Below, piece by piece: positions 25,755 to 34,986 of a DNA stretch of 64,000 nt. Below the pieces are notes generated by a model, which was not told the origin of the DNA, ran no database searches, and was given only the letters and a program-made list of their open reading frames with translations. The DNA is from Aquibium sp. A9E412 (GTDB lineage Bacteria; Pseudomonadota; Alphaproteobacteria; Rhizobiales; Rhizobiaceae). The first letter of the stretch is position 1; each line of letters opens with the position of its first letter. A program made the position numbers and the translations under genes. The stretch spans positions 1 to 64,000 of the forward strand of contig NZ_JAOAOP010000006.1 of NCBI RefSeq assembly GCF_030398335.1. The letters are read 5' to 3'.

Positions 25755-26651
25755 ATGGCATTCGACTGGGACAAGCTTCGCGTGTTTCACGCCGCGGCGG
25801 AGGCCGGCTCGTTCACCCATGCGGCCGAGTCGCTGCATCTGTCGCAGTCGGCGATCTCGCGCCAGGTGAGCGCGCTCGAGAAGGACGTCGGCGTGCCGTT
25901 GTTCCACCGCCACGCGCGCGGCCTGGTGCTGACCGAGCAGGGCGAAATGCTCTACCGCACGGCGCATGACGTGCTGATGAAGCTCGAGAGCGTCAAGATG
26001 CGGCTGCTCGAGGCCAAGGACCGGCCATCGGGCATGCTCAAGGTCAGCACCACCGTCGGGCTGGGCACCGGCTGGCTGACCGAGCGCATCCCCGAGTTCG
26101 TCGACCTCTACCCCGACATCCAGCTCGAGCTCATCCTCGCCAACGAGGAGCTCGACCTGACCATGCGCCAGGCCGACTGCGCCATCCGCATGCGCCAGCC
26201 GCAGCAGCCCGACCTGATCCAGCGCAAGCTGTTCACCGTGCACTTCCACCTCTATGCCTCGCCGGGCTACGTCAACCGGCACGGCAAGCCGACCTCGGTC
26301 GCCGATCTCGACCGCCACCGCATCGTCACCTTCGGCGAATCGGTGCCGGTGCATCTGAGCGACATGAACTGGCTGGAGACGGCCGGCCGGCCGGAAGGCA
26401 GCAAGCGGATCGCCACCCTGCAGATCAACAACATCCTGTCGATCAAGATCGCCGTGCAGCGCGGCGCCGGCATCGCCATGCTGCCGGACTACATGGTCGG
26501 CAAGGACGACGGCCTGGTGCAACTCCTGCCGGAGACCGAGGTGCCGTCCTTCGACACCTACTTCTGCTATCCCGACGCGATGAAGCACCAGGTGAAGCTG
26601 CACGTTTTCCGCGATTTCCTGCTTTCCAAGTCGCGCACCTGGACGTTTTGA
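25755..26651 (+). CDS. lsrB: LysR-type regulator, LsrB/VtlR orthologue
   Basis: A 298-residue LysR regulator. The N-terminal helix-turn-helix reads FDWDKLRVFHAAAEAGSFTH with LHLSQSAISRQVSALE. The effector domain includes MRQADCAIRMRQPQQPDLIQ and PSFDTYFCYPDAMK, phrases I recognise from LsrB of Sinorhizobium and VtlR of Brucella/Agrobacterium. Those regulators control LPS, oxidative stress and the AbcR small RNAs. Position after trxB and before an AbcR-like sRNA supports the call. Only two cysteines are present, Cys142 and Cys271. The segment near 230-245 (SIKIAVQRGAGIAMLPDY), where I recall a redox-active Cys in S. meliloti LsrB, has none. ATG at 25755 with a weak upstream ribosome site; it may be co-transcribed with trxB. 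Confidence 0.9.
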   Translation: MAFDWDKLRVFHAAAEAGSFTHAAESLHLSQSAISRQVSALEKDVGVPLFHRHARGLVLTEQGEMLYRTAHDVLMKLESVKMRLLEAKDRPSGMLKVSTTVGLGTGWLTERIPEFVDLYPDIQLELILANEELDLTMRQADCAIRMRQPQQPDLIQRKLFTVHFHLYASPGYVNRHGKPTSVADLDRHRIVTFGESVPVHLSDMNWLETAGRPEGSKRIATLQINNILSIKIAVQRGAGIAMLPDYMVGKDDGLVQLLPETEVPSFDTYFCYPDAMKHQVKLHVFRDFLLSKSRTWTF

Positions 26652-26694
26652 AGGCAATGGCCGCCCAACAGGCAGCCATGCACTTTGCGCATAG

Positions 26695-26705
26695 GTGCAA
26701 TGCAC
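26695..26705. promoter_or_regulatory. Palindrome, possible LsrB site upstream of the sRNA
   Basis: GTGCAATGCAC is a perfect palindrome (5-base arms around one A) located about 48-58 bases before the predicted start of the sRNA and just upstream of a -35-like TTGTTA at 26717-26722. That is a normal place for a LysR-type activator. In Brucella and Agrobacterium VtlR activates abcR genes directly, so this could be the operator. The match is positional; I do not claim a known consensus. Confidence 0.4.
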
Positions 26706-26751
26706 GCCACGCTGCTTGTTATTTGAGCAAAGAACGCTCATATCAGAGCCA

Positions 26752-26865
26752 TCTCGTGAGCGTGTTCTCCTCCCATTAACGCTCGCGAGTGTTCCCCTCT
26801 GGAGGTTTCGCCTTACAGGCACTTCCAATCTTGAGCCGGATCTTCGCGATCCGGCTCTTTTTTTT
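26752..26865 (+). ncRNA. abcR: AbcR-like (alpha-r15) trans-acting small RNA
   Basis: A predicted RNA of about 113 nucleotides immediately after lsrB. A first hairpin pairs 26753-26762 with 26780-26789 (ten pairs, one of them G-T). Its 17-base loop exposes TTCTCCTCCC, an anti-Shine-Dalgarno sequence. A second pyrimidine motif TGTTCCCCTC (26790-26799) lies in a likely unpaired stretch, and a strong terminator closes the RNA. This two-motif layout is that of AbcR1/AbcR2 of Rhizobiales, Hfq-dependent sRNAs that block ribosome binding on many ABC-transporter mRNAs. A promoter-like TTGTTA (26717) and TATCAG (26741) with an 18-base gap predict a start near 26752. The neighbouring LsrB/VtlR gene is the known activator in relatives. 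Only one copy is visible here. Confidence 0.75.
26833..26865 (+). terminator. Terminator of the AbcR-like sRNA
   Basis: GAGCCGGATC pairs perfectly with GATCCGGCTC around a 5-base loop (TTCGC), followed by eight T residues (26858-26865). This is the strongest intrinsic terminator in the window. No open reading frame ends near it, and the lsrB stop is about 180 bases upstream. Confidence 0.93.
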
Positions 26866-26927
26866 GCCTGCGCCCACGCGACGCCGGCCGGTTCGCTTGT
26901 CCGGCCGGGCTGGCGCCGCCCCGCCCG

Positions 26928-27013
26928 TCACGGATTTGCCGACCGGCTCCGGCTCGTTGCCGTTCGCGCGCTTTGCGGACCGCGAAGCGGTGTCCACCGC
27001 GCCAGAAAACGCT
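26928..27013 (-). repeat. Dispersed stop-codon palindromic repeat, decayed copy
   Basis: A degenerate long copy. The tail part is recognisable as TCACGGATTTGC with CCGGCTC, and the core as TTTGCGGACCGCGAAGCGGTG followed at the end by AAAACGCT. Unlike most copies it does not touch a stop codon: it lies about 115 bases past the stop of the EF-G-like gene. Together with the sRNA it accounts for most of the 476-base interval between lsrB and that gene. I see no gene in the remainder. Confidence 0.6.
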
Positions 27014-27127
27014 CTCGCCCGCGACGGCGGAAGGCCGGCCGCGGCCTTCCGGCGGCATCGCGTCTCGTCTCGGCGATCTCGCCGCCTGGTTGCGGGCGTC
27101 GGGTGCGCCCGGCCTGAGCGCGGCGTG

Positions 27128-29176
27128 CTACGCCGCCTTGCCGGCCGCGCTCATCGCCAGGTCGGCATGACGGCCGACGAGCTCGGCCATGTGGTCGAAG
27201 CGGGCGCTGTAGCTCGCCACGCCGGCCGTCGCCGAGCGGAGCTCGACGATCAGGTCGCCGATCTCGGCCTGCGGCAGCATCGCCTCCACCACGTCCCAGC
27301 CGGGCCAGCCGGGTCGCGCGTCGAAGCCGAGGATCTGGCCGCGGCGCTGCGGCACGATCGCCGTCACCTTGGCGGTGGCGTCGGAGGGCGTGTAGATCTC
27401 GACCTTGAGCACCGGCTCCAGCAGCACCGGCGAGCATGCCGCCATTCCTTCCTTCATCGCCAGCCGCGCCGCCATCTGGAAGGCCATGTCGGAGGAATCG
27501 ACCGTGTGGTACGACCCGTCCGCCAGGTTGACGGCGATGTCGACGACCGGAAAGCCGAGCGGCCCCGCCTTGAGATAGTCGCGCACGCCGGCCTCGACGG
27601 AGGGGATGTACTGCTTCGGCACGACGCCGCCGGTGATGGTGTCGGTGAACTCGATGCCGGCGCCGCGCGGCAAAGGCTTGATGTCGAGCACCACGTCGCC
27701 GAACTGGCCGTGGCCGCCCGACTGCTTCTTGTGGCGGCCGCGCTGGGTGGTGCCCTTGCGGATCGTCTCGCGGTAGGGGACGCCGGGCGGCTGCGATTCC
27801 ACCGGGATCTGGTACTTGCCCTCGAGCCGCTCCTGCACGACGCGCAGATGCATCTCGCCGTGGCCCGACAGCACCGTCTCGCCGCTGTCCTGGTTCTGCT
27901 CGAGCGACAGCGAGGCGTCCTCCTCGAGCAGCTTGTGCAGGGCGGCCGACAGCTTGACCTCGTCCTTGCGCTCCTTCGGCCGCAGCGCGACGGCGTAGAC
28001 CGGCTGCGGCGGGGCGAGCGGCGCCAGCGCGGCGATGCCGCCCCTGGCGGTGGTCAGCGTGTCGCCGGTGGCGATGGCGTCGAGCTTGCCGAGCGCGACC
28101 GTCTCGCCGGTCTCGGCATGCGTGCGCTTGGTCTGCTCCTTGCCGAGCAGGGTGTACAGGCCGGAAACCTTGCCGCTCGCGCCGGCGGCGTGAAGCTCGG
28201 TCGCGTCGGCGACGCTGCCGGCCAGCACGCGCGCCACCGACAGCTTGCCGCCATGCGGCGTGTGGATCGTCTTGACGACCTGCAGCACCGCGTCGTCGCC
28301 GGCCTCGAGGCCGAGGCGGGCGCGCGTCGCCTCGACGTCGGGCGCGTCGTGGCGGATCGCCTTGAGCAGGCGCAGCACGCCGTGGCCCTTCTCCGCCGCG
28401 CCGATCAGCACCGGCGTGACGGAGCCGTCGCGCAGGTCGGCGGCGAGATCGTCGAACACCGCGTCGCGCGCCGGCTCGATCTCCTCCAGAAGCTGCTCCA
28501 TCAGCGCGTCGTCGTGGTCGGCCAGCGTCTCCAGCATCGAGAAGCGGGCCTCGACCTGGCGCGCCTTGTCGTCGTCCGGCGTCTCGGTGATCTCGCTCGG
28601 CGCGTGCTCGCGATAGACGTAGGCGCGCTCCAGCGCCAGGTCGATCGAGCCGACGACGATGCCGTCCTTGCGCAGCGGGATCTGGCGCAGCAGCAGCGGC
28701 GTGGCGCTCGTCGCCTGCAGCATCTTCAGCGTGTCGCGCACCGCGGCGTCGGACTTGTCGATCTTGTTGAGAAACAGGATGCGCGGCACGCCGAGCGCGT
28801 CGAGCCGGCGCATGATGAGCTGCAGGGCCGGCATCTTCTTCTCGTCGGCCTCGACCACGACCACGGCGACGTCGCTGGCGGCCAGCACGGGCTCGGCCTC
28901 GAAGGCGAACTCGACCGAGCCGGGGCAGTCGACGAAGGTGATGCTGTCGTCCATGAAGTCGGTCGTGGCGACCGTCGCCTCGGTGCTCATGGCGTGCGCG
29001 CGCGCCTCCGGCGCATGATCGCCGACCGTGCCGCCGGAGCCGACGGCGTTCTGCCGCGCGATGGCGCCGGTGCGCGCCAGGATGGCCTCGAGAAGCGTCG
29101 TCTTGCCGCTGGCGAAGGGACCGACAATGGCGACGCATTTCGGTCCCGAGCGCCTGCCTCCGGCGCGTGTGCCCAT
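27128..29176 (-). CDS. EF-G-like translational GTPase (EF-G2 type paralogue)
   Basis: A 682-residue protein with the five-domain layout of elongation factor G but divergent GTPase motifs. The P-loop is GPFASGKT (19-26) where true EF-G has a GHVDHGKT-like or AHIDAGKT-like sequence; G3 is DCPG (83-86); G4 is NKID (137-140). The switch I region is short and different (STEATVATTDF). Domain IV includes GTTQRGRHKKQSGGHGQFGD, and domain V runs to the end. Such 'EF-G-like' proteins occur besides the normal fusA in many alphaproteobacteria; their role (ribosome recycling, stress, or none in elongation) is not settled. ATG at 29176. It stands alone and is not next to rpsL/tuf genes, which also argues against being the main EF-G. 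Confidence 0.87.
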   Translation of the reverse strand: MGTRAGGRRSGPKCVAIVGPFASGKTTLLEAILARTGAIARQNAVGSGGTVGDHAPEARAHAMSTEATVATTDFMDDSITFVDCPGSVEFAFEAEPVLAASDVAVVVVEADEKKMPALQLIMRRLDALGVPRILFLNKIDKSDAAVRDTLKMLQATSATPLLLRQIPLRKDGIVVGSIDLALERAYVYREHAPSEITETPDDDKARQVEARFSMLETLADHDDALMEQLLEEIEPARDAVFDDLAADLRDGSVTPVLIGAAEKGHGVLRLLKAIRHDAPDVEATRARLGLEAGDDAVLQVVKTIHTPHGGKLSVARVLAGSVADATELHAAGASGKVSGLYTLLGKEQTKRTHAETGETVALGKLDAIATGDTLTTARGGIAALAPLAPPQPVYAVALRPKERKDEVKLSAALHKLLEEDASLSLEQNQDSGETVLSGHGEMHLRVVQERLEGKYQIPVESQPPGVPYRETIRKGTTQRGRHKKQSGGHGQFGDVVLDIKPLPRGAGIEFTDTITGGVVPKQYIPSVEAGVRDYLKAGPLGFPVVDIAVNLADGSYHTVDSSDMAFQMAARLAMKEGMAACSPVLLEPVLKVEIYTPSDATAKVTAIVPQRRGQILGFDARPGWPGWDVVEAMLPQAEIGDLIVELRSATAGVASYSARFDHMAELVGRHADLAMSAAGKAA

Positions 29177-29297
29177 GATCCCGACCTCCTCTCACGTGCT
29201 CCCATGAGCGGCGGCCGGCCTGCGGCCGTCGCGCGGGCGCGCGCCTCTTGCCGGACGCGCTGCCGAGACCATCGTCACACGGCTTTCACGAACGGGC

Positions 29298-29333
29298 AAG
29301 GGGCGAGATTCGCGCCCGCGACTCTCGCCCCTT
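29298..29333 (-). terminator. Hairpin downstream of the aspartate aminotransferase
   Basis: AAGGGGCGAGA and TCTCGCCCCTT form an 11-base-pair perfect stem around a 14-base loop, starting about 30 bases past the stop of the minus-strand aminotransferase gene. There is no T tract after it, so it may act as an mRNA 3' end stabiliser or a weak terminator rather than a classic intrinsic one. Confidence 0.45.
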
Positions 29334-29363
29334 CAAGGTCGGACCGGTGGCCTTTGCCGGGCG

Positions 29364-30572
<1,209 letters not shown>

Positions 30573-30729
30573 TCAACTCCTCGAGGATGTGCGCCCGACG
30601 GGCGCGGGCGGGCCTGTAATGTCCGATCGCCGGGCGAATCGCAAGGCCGGCGCGGCGTTAACGGCCGGGCAAGCCTTCCAGTGGCAGGATGACGGGCGTA
30701 CGCCCTGAGACGAACCGGAACCGCCCGCC

Positions 30730-31665
30730 GTGTCGCGCAGCGTGGGATTGGCACACATCATCCGCCAGGACGACGGCACCTCGGTCGGCGTGTGGGGCGT
30801 CTATACGCTGAAGAGCGCCTTCCAGCCGATCTTCGCCTTCGACGCCGAGGGGCGGCTTGCGATCGCCGCCTTCGAGGGGCTGATCCGACCGTTCCGCGAC
30901 GGCGAGCGGGTGTCGCCGGGCACCTTCTTCTGCAACGTGCCGGCGCCCGACCGGCTGCATGTCGAGACGCTGACGCGCACGCTGCACCTGCTCAACGCCG
31001 GCGCCTGCCTCGATCCGGCGACTGATCTGTTCGTCAATTTCGACCCGTCGCTGTTCTGCGACCGGGCGGTCAGCGACAAGGCGCTGCGCGACATGCGCCT
31101 GGTGCTGCACGAGGCCGGCATCGCGCCCGAGCGCGTGGTGTGCGAGGTGACCGAGCAGACCTCGCAGTCGGAGGCCGCGCTCGGCGCCTTCGTGCAGGCG
31201 CTCAGGGCGCACGGCTTCCGCATCGCCGTCGACGACTACGGCGCGGAGCACTCCGACATCCATCGCATCAAGGAGCTGCGGCCCGACATCGTCAAGTTCG
31301 ACGCCCAGTGGATCACCCGGCTGATGGAATCGGGGCCGGGCTTCGGGCTGTTGTCGGCGATGGTCGCCGAGTTCAAGGGGCGCGGGATCGCCACCGTCTT
31401 CGAGGGCATCGAGGAGGGCTGGCAGCTCGACCTGGCCGCCCGCGCCGGCGCGGCGATGGTGCAGGGCTACGTGCTGGCGCGCCCCGAACTGGCGCCGACC
31501 GGTTTCGCCGTGTTCCGCGCGGCGCGTGAAACGCCGCCCGAAAGACGGCCCGCCGAGCGCCCGCAGCCGCCCGTGCCGGAACGGGTCGGGGCTGCCGCCG
31601 GATTCGGCGATGCGGCCGCGCGCACCGCGCCGCGCGGCCGCGTCTTCGGCCGGCGCGGCGGCTGA
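30730..31665 (+). CDS. EAL-domain protein, catalytic residues kept
   Basis: A 311-residue single EAL domain without a sensor or membrane part. Residues expected for c-di-GMP phosphodiesterase are all present: Glu49 in FEGLIR (the EAL motif, here EGL), Asn103 in FVNFDPS, Glu139 in CEVTE, Asp168-Asp169 in VDDYG, Lys189 in IVKFD, Glu225 in FEGIEE and Gln245 in VQGYVLARP. Activity is therefore likely. The last 55 residues are Pro/Arg/Ala-rich and probably disordered. The start is the GTG at 30730. It is followed after two bases by a degenerate EAL paralogue of near-identical residue spacing, so the pair is co-translated. Confidence 0.87.
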   Translation: MSRSVGLAHIIRQDDGTSVGVWGVYTLKSAFQPIFAFDAEGRLAIAAFEGLIRPFRDGERVSPGTFFCNVPAPDRLHVETLTRTLHLLNAGACLDPATDLFVNFDPSLFCDRAVSDKALRDMRLVLHEAGIAPERVVCEVTEQTSQSEAALGAFVQALRAHGFRIAVDDYGAEHSDIHRIKELRPDIVKFDAQWITRLMESGPGFGLLSAMVAEFKGRGIATVFEGIEEGWQLDLAARAGAAMVQGYVLARPELAPTGFAVFRAARETPPERRPAERPQPPVPERVGAAAGFGDAAARTAPRGRVFGRRGG

Positions 31666-31667
31666 GC

Positions 31668-32513
31668 ATGGCCGACGTGGCGCGCGTGGAGCAGGCGATC
31701 TTCGTCGACGAGATCGGCCTCGCCTATGCCCGGCTCGGCGCGGCGGTGGTCAAGACCGCGTTCGCCCCGGTGCTGGCGGTGCGGCCCGAAGGCCTGGTGC
31801 CGGTCGCGGTGGAGGGGCAGGCGCACATCGTCGCCGACGGGCGCACGGTCGCGGCGACGGCCCTTCTTGCCGCGCTCGACGCGCCGGAGCGCCGGTTCCT
31901 GGCCACGCTGTGGCAGACGCTGCACGTGCGCAACCACGGCCATCTCGGCGTCGAGGGGCTGGGGCTGTTCCTGCGCTACGCGCTCGACGCCGGGGCGGGA
32001 CCGGACCCGGCGCTGCGCGACCTGCGCCTGCTCGCCGGGCACATGGCCGAGGCCGGCGTCGAGCCGGCACGCACGGTGTGCGAACTGACCGGCATGGCCG
32101 GCCTCGCGCCCGACGACGAGGCGATGCTGGTCGAGGCCGTGCGCGCCCACGGCCTGGCGCTGGCGCTCGGCGCCGACGGCCCGGCCGAGCGCATGCCGGC
32201 GCTGATCGCGCGGCTGCGGCCGGACCTGGTGCGGCTCGACGGTGGCTGGCTGGCGCGGCTCGACGGCGTGGCGCCGGCGCTGCGCATGCTGGGCACGCTG
32301 GTCGCCATGCTGCAGGACGACGGCGCCGAGGTGCTGGTCGACGCGATCGCCACGCCGCGCCAGCTTGCCACCGCGCTCGACTGCGGCGCCGACCTCGTCT
32401 GCGGTCCGCTGTTCGGCCCGGCGCGGCCGGCCGGCGCGCTGTTCGATCCCGCGCCGCGCGATCCGCAGGCGCTCGTCGATCCGTCGTCGGCGGCCGTCCG
32501 CCGGCGGTCCTGA
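31668..32513 (+). CDS. Degenerate EAL-domain paralogue (probable pseudo-enzyme)
   Basis: A 281-residue protein collinear with the preceding EAL protein, but with most catalytic positions lost at the same residue numbers. The EAL motif is now EGQ (Glu49 kept). The Asn103 position is gone. Glu139 is kept in CELTG. Asp168-Asp169 became Gly-Ala, Lys189 became Arg, Glu225 became Asp, and Gln245 became Cys (LVCGPLFGP). It should not hydrolyse c-di-GMP and may be a c-di-GMP-independent partner or regulator of its neighbour. ATG at 31668, two bases after the upstream stop. The reading frame is intact and of normal composition, so it does not look like a decaying pseudogene. Confidence 0.8.
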   Translation: MADVARVEQAIFVDEIGLAYARLGAAVVKTAFAPVLAVRPEGLVPVAVEGQAHIVADGRTVAATALLAALDAPERRFLATLWQTLHVRNHGHLGVEGLGLFLRYALDAGAGPDPALRDLRLLAGHMAEAGVEPARTVCELTGMAGLAPDDEAMLVEAVRAHGLALALGADGPAERMPALIARLRPDLVRLDGGWLARLDGVAPALRMLGTLVAMLQDDGAEVLVDAIATPRQLATALDCGADLVCGPLFGPARPAGALFDPAPRDPQALVDPSSAAVRRRS

Positions 32514-32596
32514 CGCCTTGCGCGGCCGCTTCGGCGGCCCTTCGCCTGCTCCTCCCGAAGGCTGCCCGCGTCGCCGCGGCGATGTGGCCGGCCGCG

Positions 32597-32614
32597 CTGT
32601 CATTCGACCGTTAC
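32597..32614 (+). promoter_or_regulatory. Pho box upstream of ugpB
   Basis: CTGTCAT, a 4-base spacer and CCGTTAC form a two-repeat PhoB site. The first repeat is exact and the second matches 5 of 7 positions, with the correct 11-base period. It lies 55 bases before the ugpB start. The ugp operon is a known PhoB target in Sinorhizobium and E. coli, so phosphate starvation should induce this transporter. Confidence 0.72.
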
Positions 32615-32669
32615 ACAGCCCCGGCATGAAACGGCCTCCATTCACCGAGGATGGCAACGGGAGATTCCG

Positions 32670-33977
32670 ATGACACTCAGCAAACTGATGATGGCCGCGG
32701 CGCTGGCCGGCGTGGCGCTTCCCGCGAACGCCCAGGACAGGACCGAGATCCAGTGGTGGCACGCCATGGGCGGCGCGCTCGGCGAGAAGGTCGAGGCGAT
32801 CGCGGCCGGCTTCAACGAGAGCCAGGACGCCTTCCAGGTGGTGCCCGTCTACAAGGGCAACTACACCGAGACGATGACCGCCGCGATCGCCGCCTTCCGC
32901 GCCGGCGAGCAGCCGCACGTCGTGCAGGTGTTCGAGGTCGGCACCGCGACGATGATGGCCGCCGAAGGCGCGGTCAAGCCGGTGCACGAGATGATGGCCG
33001 AGGCCGACGTCGCGTGGAACGCGGAGGCTTATCTGCCGGCCGTGCGCAGCTACTATTCGACGCCCGCGGGCGAGCTGCTGTCGCTGCCGTTCAACTCGTC
33101 CTCGCCGGTCATGTGGTACAACAAGGACCTGCTCGACCGGGTCGGCGCCGACGTGCCGCGGACCTGGGACGACGTCTTCGCCGTCGCCGACAAGCTGCAG
33201 GCCGACGGCCACGAATGCGCCATCTCGTTCGGCTGGCAGTCGTGGACGATGATCGAGAACTATCTCGCCTGGCACGACCAGCCGATCGGCACGCGCGAGA
33301 ACGGCTTCGCCGGCTTCGACACCGAGCTGGTGTTCGACGAGGCGGAGGGGCTGACGGCGCTGCTGCAGCGCATCGCCGACAGCCAGGAGCAGGGCACCTT
33401 CAAGTATGGCGGCCGGCGCGGCGACAGCCTGCCGCTGTTCACCAGCGGCGAATGCGCGATGTGGATCAACTCCTCCGCCTACTATGCCGACATGCAGCAG
33501 CAGGCCGAGTTCGCCTTCGGCCAGACGATGCTGCCGCTCGACACCGAGACGGCCGAGGCGCCGCAGAACTCGATCATCGGCGGTGCCACGCTGTGGGTCC
33601 TGTCGGGCCACGAGGGCGAGGACTACCAGGGCGTCGCGGAGTTCTTCAACCACATGAGCTCGCCCGAGGTGCAGGCCGACTGGCACCAGTCGACCGGCTA
33701 TGTGCCGATCACCACCGCCGCCTACGAGCTGGCCAGGGAGCAGGGCTTCTACGAGGAGAACCCGGGCACCGACACGGCGATCCGGCAGCTCTCGCTCAAC
33801 GAGCCGACGGAGAACTCGCGCGGCCTGCGCTTCGGCAACTTCGTCCAGATCCGCGACGTGATCAACGAGGAGCTGGAGGAGCTGTGGTCGGGCAACAAGA
33901 CGGCCGAGGAGGCGCTGTCGGCGGCCGCCGAGCGCGGCAACGCGCTGCTGCGCGAGTTCCAGAGCGCCAACCAGTAG
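32670..33977 (+). CDS. ugpB: sn-Glycerol-3-phosphate ABC transporter, binding protein UgpB
   Basis: A 435-residue periplasmic binding protein with a signal peptide (cleavage after ANA near residue 21). The mature N-terminus [21 protein letters not shown] and the segments [26 protein letters not shown] and [10 protein letters not shown]-like [12 protein letters not shown] are characteristic of UgpB, which binds glycerol-3-phosphate and glycerophosphodiesters. ATG at 32670 follows GGGAGA. First gene of ugpBAEC and preceded by a Pho box. A stable hairpin lies between ugpB and ugpA, which would favour more binding protein than permease. Confidence 0.95.
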   Translation: MTLSKLMMAAALAGVALPANAQDRTEIQWWHAMGGALGEKVEAIAAGFNESQDAFQVVPVYKGNYTETMTAAIAAFRAGEQPHVVQVFEVGTATMMAAEGAVKPVHEMMAEADVAWNAEAYLPAVRSYYSTPAGELLSLPFNSSSPVMWYNKDLLDRVGADVPRTWDDVFAVADKLQADGHECAISFGWQSWTMIENYLAWHDQPIGTRENGFAGFDTELVFDEAEGLTALLQRIADSQEQGTFKYGGRRGDSLPLFTSGECAMWINSSAYYADMQQQAEFAFGQTMLPLDTETAEAPQNSIIGGATLWVLSGHEGEDYQGVAEFFNHMSSPEVQADWHQSTGYVPITTAAYELAREQGFYEENPGTDTAIRQLSLNEPTENSRGLRFGNFVQIRDVINEELEELWSGNKTAEEALSAAAERGNALLREFQSANQ

Positions 33978-33994
33978 CGGCATGATGCGCCGTC

Positions 33995-34016
33995 GGCCGC
34001 TCCCCGCGGGGCGGCC
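33995..34016 (+). promoter_or_regulatory. Intercistronic hairpin between ugpB and ugpA
   Basis: GGCCGC, a bulged T and CCCC pair with GGGG and CGGCC around a 2-base turn, 17 bases after the ugpB stop. There is no T tract. Hairpins here commonly protect the binding-protein mRNA from 3' decay in ABC transporter operons. The region is very GC-rich, so a chance hairpin is possible. Confidence 0.4.
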
Positions 34017-34101
34017 GGCGGCCGCATGGCGGGCCGGCGGCGGCCGGTCCGCCGTGCCGGCCCCTGGCCCCCAACGCCGCAGCCCGGAGCCCGGAGCCCC
34101 C

Positions 34102-34986
34102 GTGCGCACCAAGAACGTCACCTTCAAGAGCCCGTGGCTGCCCTATCTGCTGGTGGCGCCGCAGCTCCTCATCACCGCCGTCTTCTTCCTGTGGCCGGCG
34201 AGCCAGGCGATCTACCAGTCGGTGCTGCGCCAGGACGCCTTCGGCCTGCGCACCGAGTTCGTCGGCCTCGCCAACTTCCGCCGGCTGTTCGCCGATCCGC
34301 TCTATTTCGACGCCTTCGTCACGACGGTCGTCTTCAGCGCGCTGGTCACCGGCATCTCGATGCTGGCGGCGCTCGTTCTGGCGATCATGGCCGACCGCGT
34401 GCTGCGCGGCGCGCTCGCCTACCGCACGCTGCTGATCTGGCCCTATGCCGTGGCGCCGGCGGTGGCCGGCGTGTTGTGGTGGTTCCTGTTCAACCCGACC
34501 ATCGGACTGGTCGCCTACGCGCTCGACGTGCTCGGCTACGAGTGGAACCACTTCGTCGACGGCACCGACGCCATGGCGCTGATCGTCATTGCGGCCGCCT
34601 GGCGGCAGGTCAGCTACAACTTCCTGTTCTTCCTCGCCGGGCTGCAGGCGATCCCGCGCTCGCTCATCGAGGCGGCGGCGATCGACGGCGCGGGTCCGCT
34701 GCGGCGCTTCCTCACCATCCAGCTTCCGCTCTTGTCGCCCACCGTGTTCTTCCTGATGGTCGTCAACGTCGTCTACGCCTTCTTCGAGACCTTCGGCATC
34801 GTGCACGCCACGACGCGCGGCGGGCCGGGCAACGACACCGTCATCCTGGTCTACAAGGTCTGGCGCGACGCCTTCGAGGGGCTCAACCTCGGCGCCTCGG
34901 CGGCGCAGTCGGTGGTGCTGATGGTCATCGTCATCGCCCTGACGGCGATCCAGTTCCGCTTCATCGAGCGGCGGGTGGAATACTGA
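34102..34986 (+). CDS. ugpA: Glycerol-3-phosphate ABC transporter permease UgpA
   Basis: A 294-residue inner-membrane permease with six predicted helices, starting around [21 protein letters not shown]. The cytoplasmic coupling loop [20 protein letters not shown] (EAA motif) is near residues 193-212. Length matches UgpA (about 293). I choose the GTG at 34102 ([10 protein letters not shown]), preceded by GGAG, rather than the in-frame ATG at 33982, because the extra 40 residues would be Pro/Arg-rich linker sequence unlike the family. The stop overlaps the ugpE start by one base. Confidence 0.93.
   Translation: MRTKNVTFKSPWLPYLLVAPQLLITAVFFLWPASQAIYQSVLRQDAFGLRTEFVGLANFRRLFADPLYFDAFVTTVVFSALVTGISMLAALVLAIMADRVLRGALAYRTLLIWPYAVAPAVAGVLWWFLFNPTIGLVAYALDVLGYEWNHFVDGTDAMALIVIAAAWRQVSYNFLFFLAGLQAIPRSLIEAAAIDGAGPLRRFLTIQLPLLSPTVFFLMVVNVVYAFFETFGIVHATTRGGPGNDTVILVYKVWRDAFEGLNLGASAAQSVVLMVIVIALTAIQFRFIERRVEY

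Noticed and set aside
31668-32513. Second EAL gene as a plain pseudogene
   Set aside because: The frame is intact, starts two bases after its partner, and has normal composition. Loss is restricted to catalytic positions, which fits a pseudo-enzyme better than decay.
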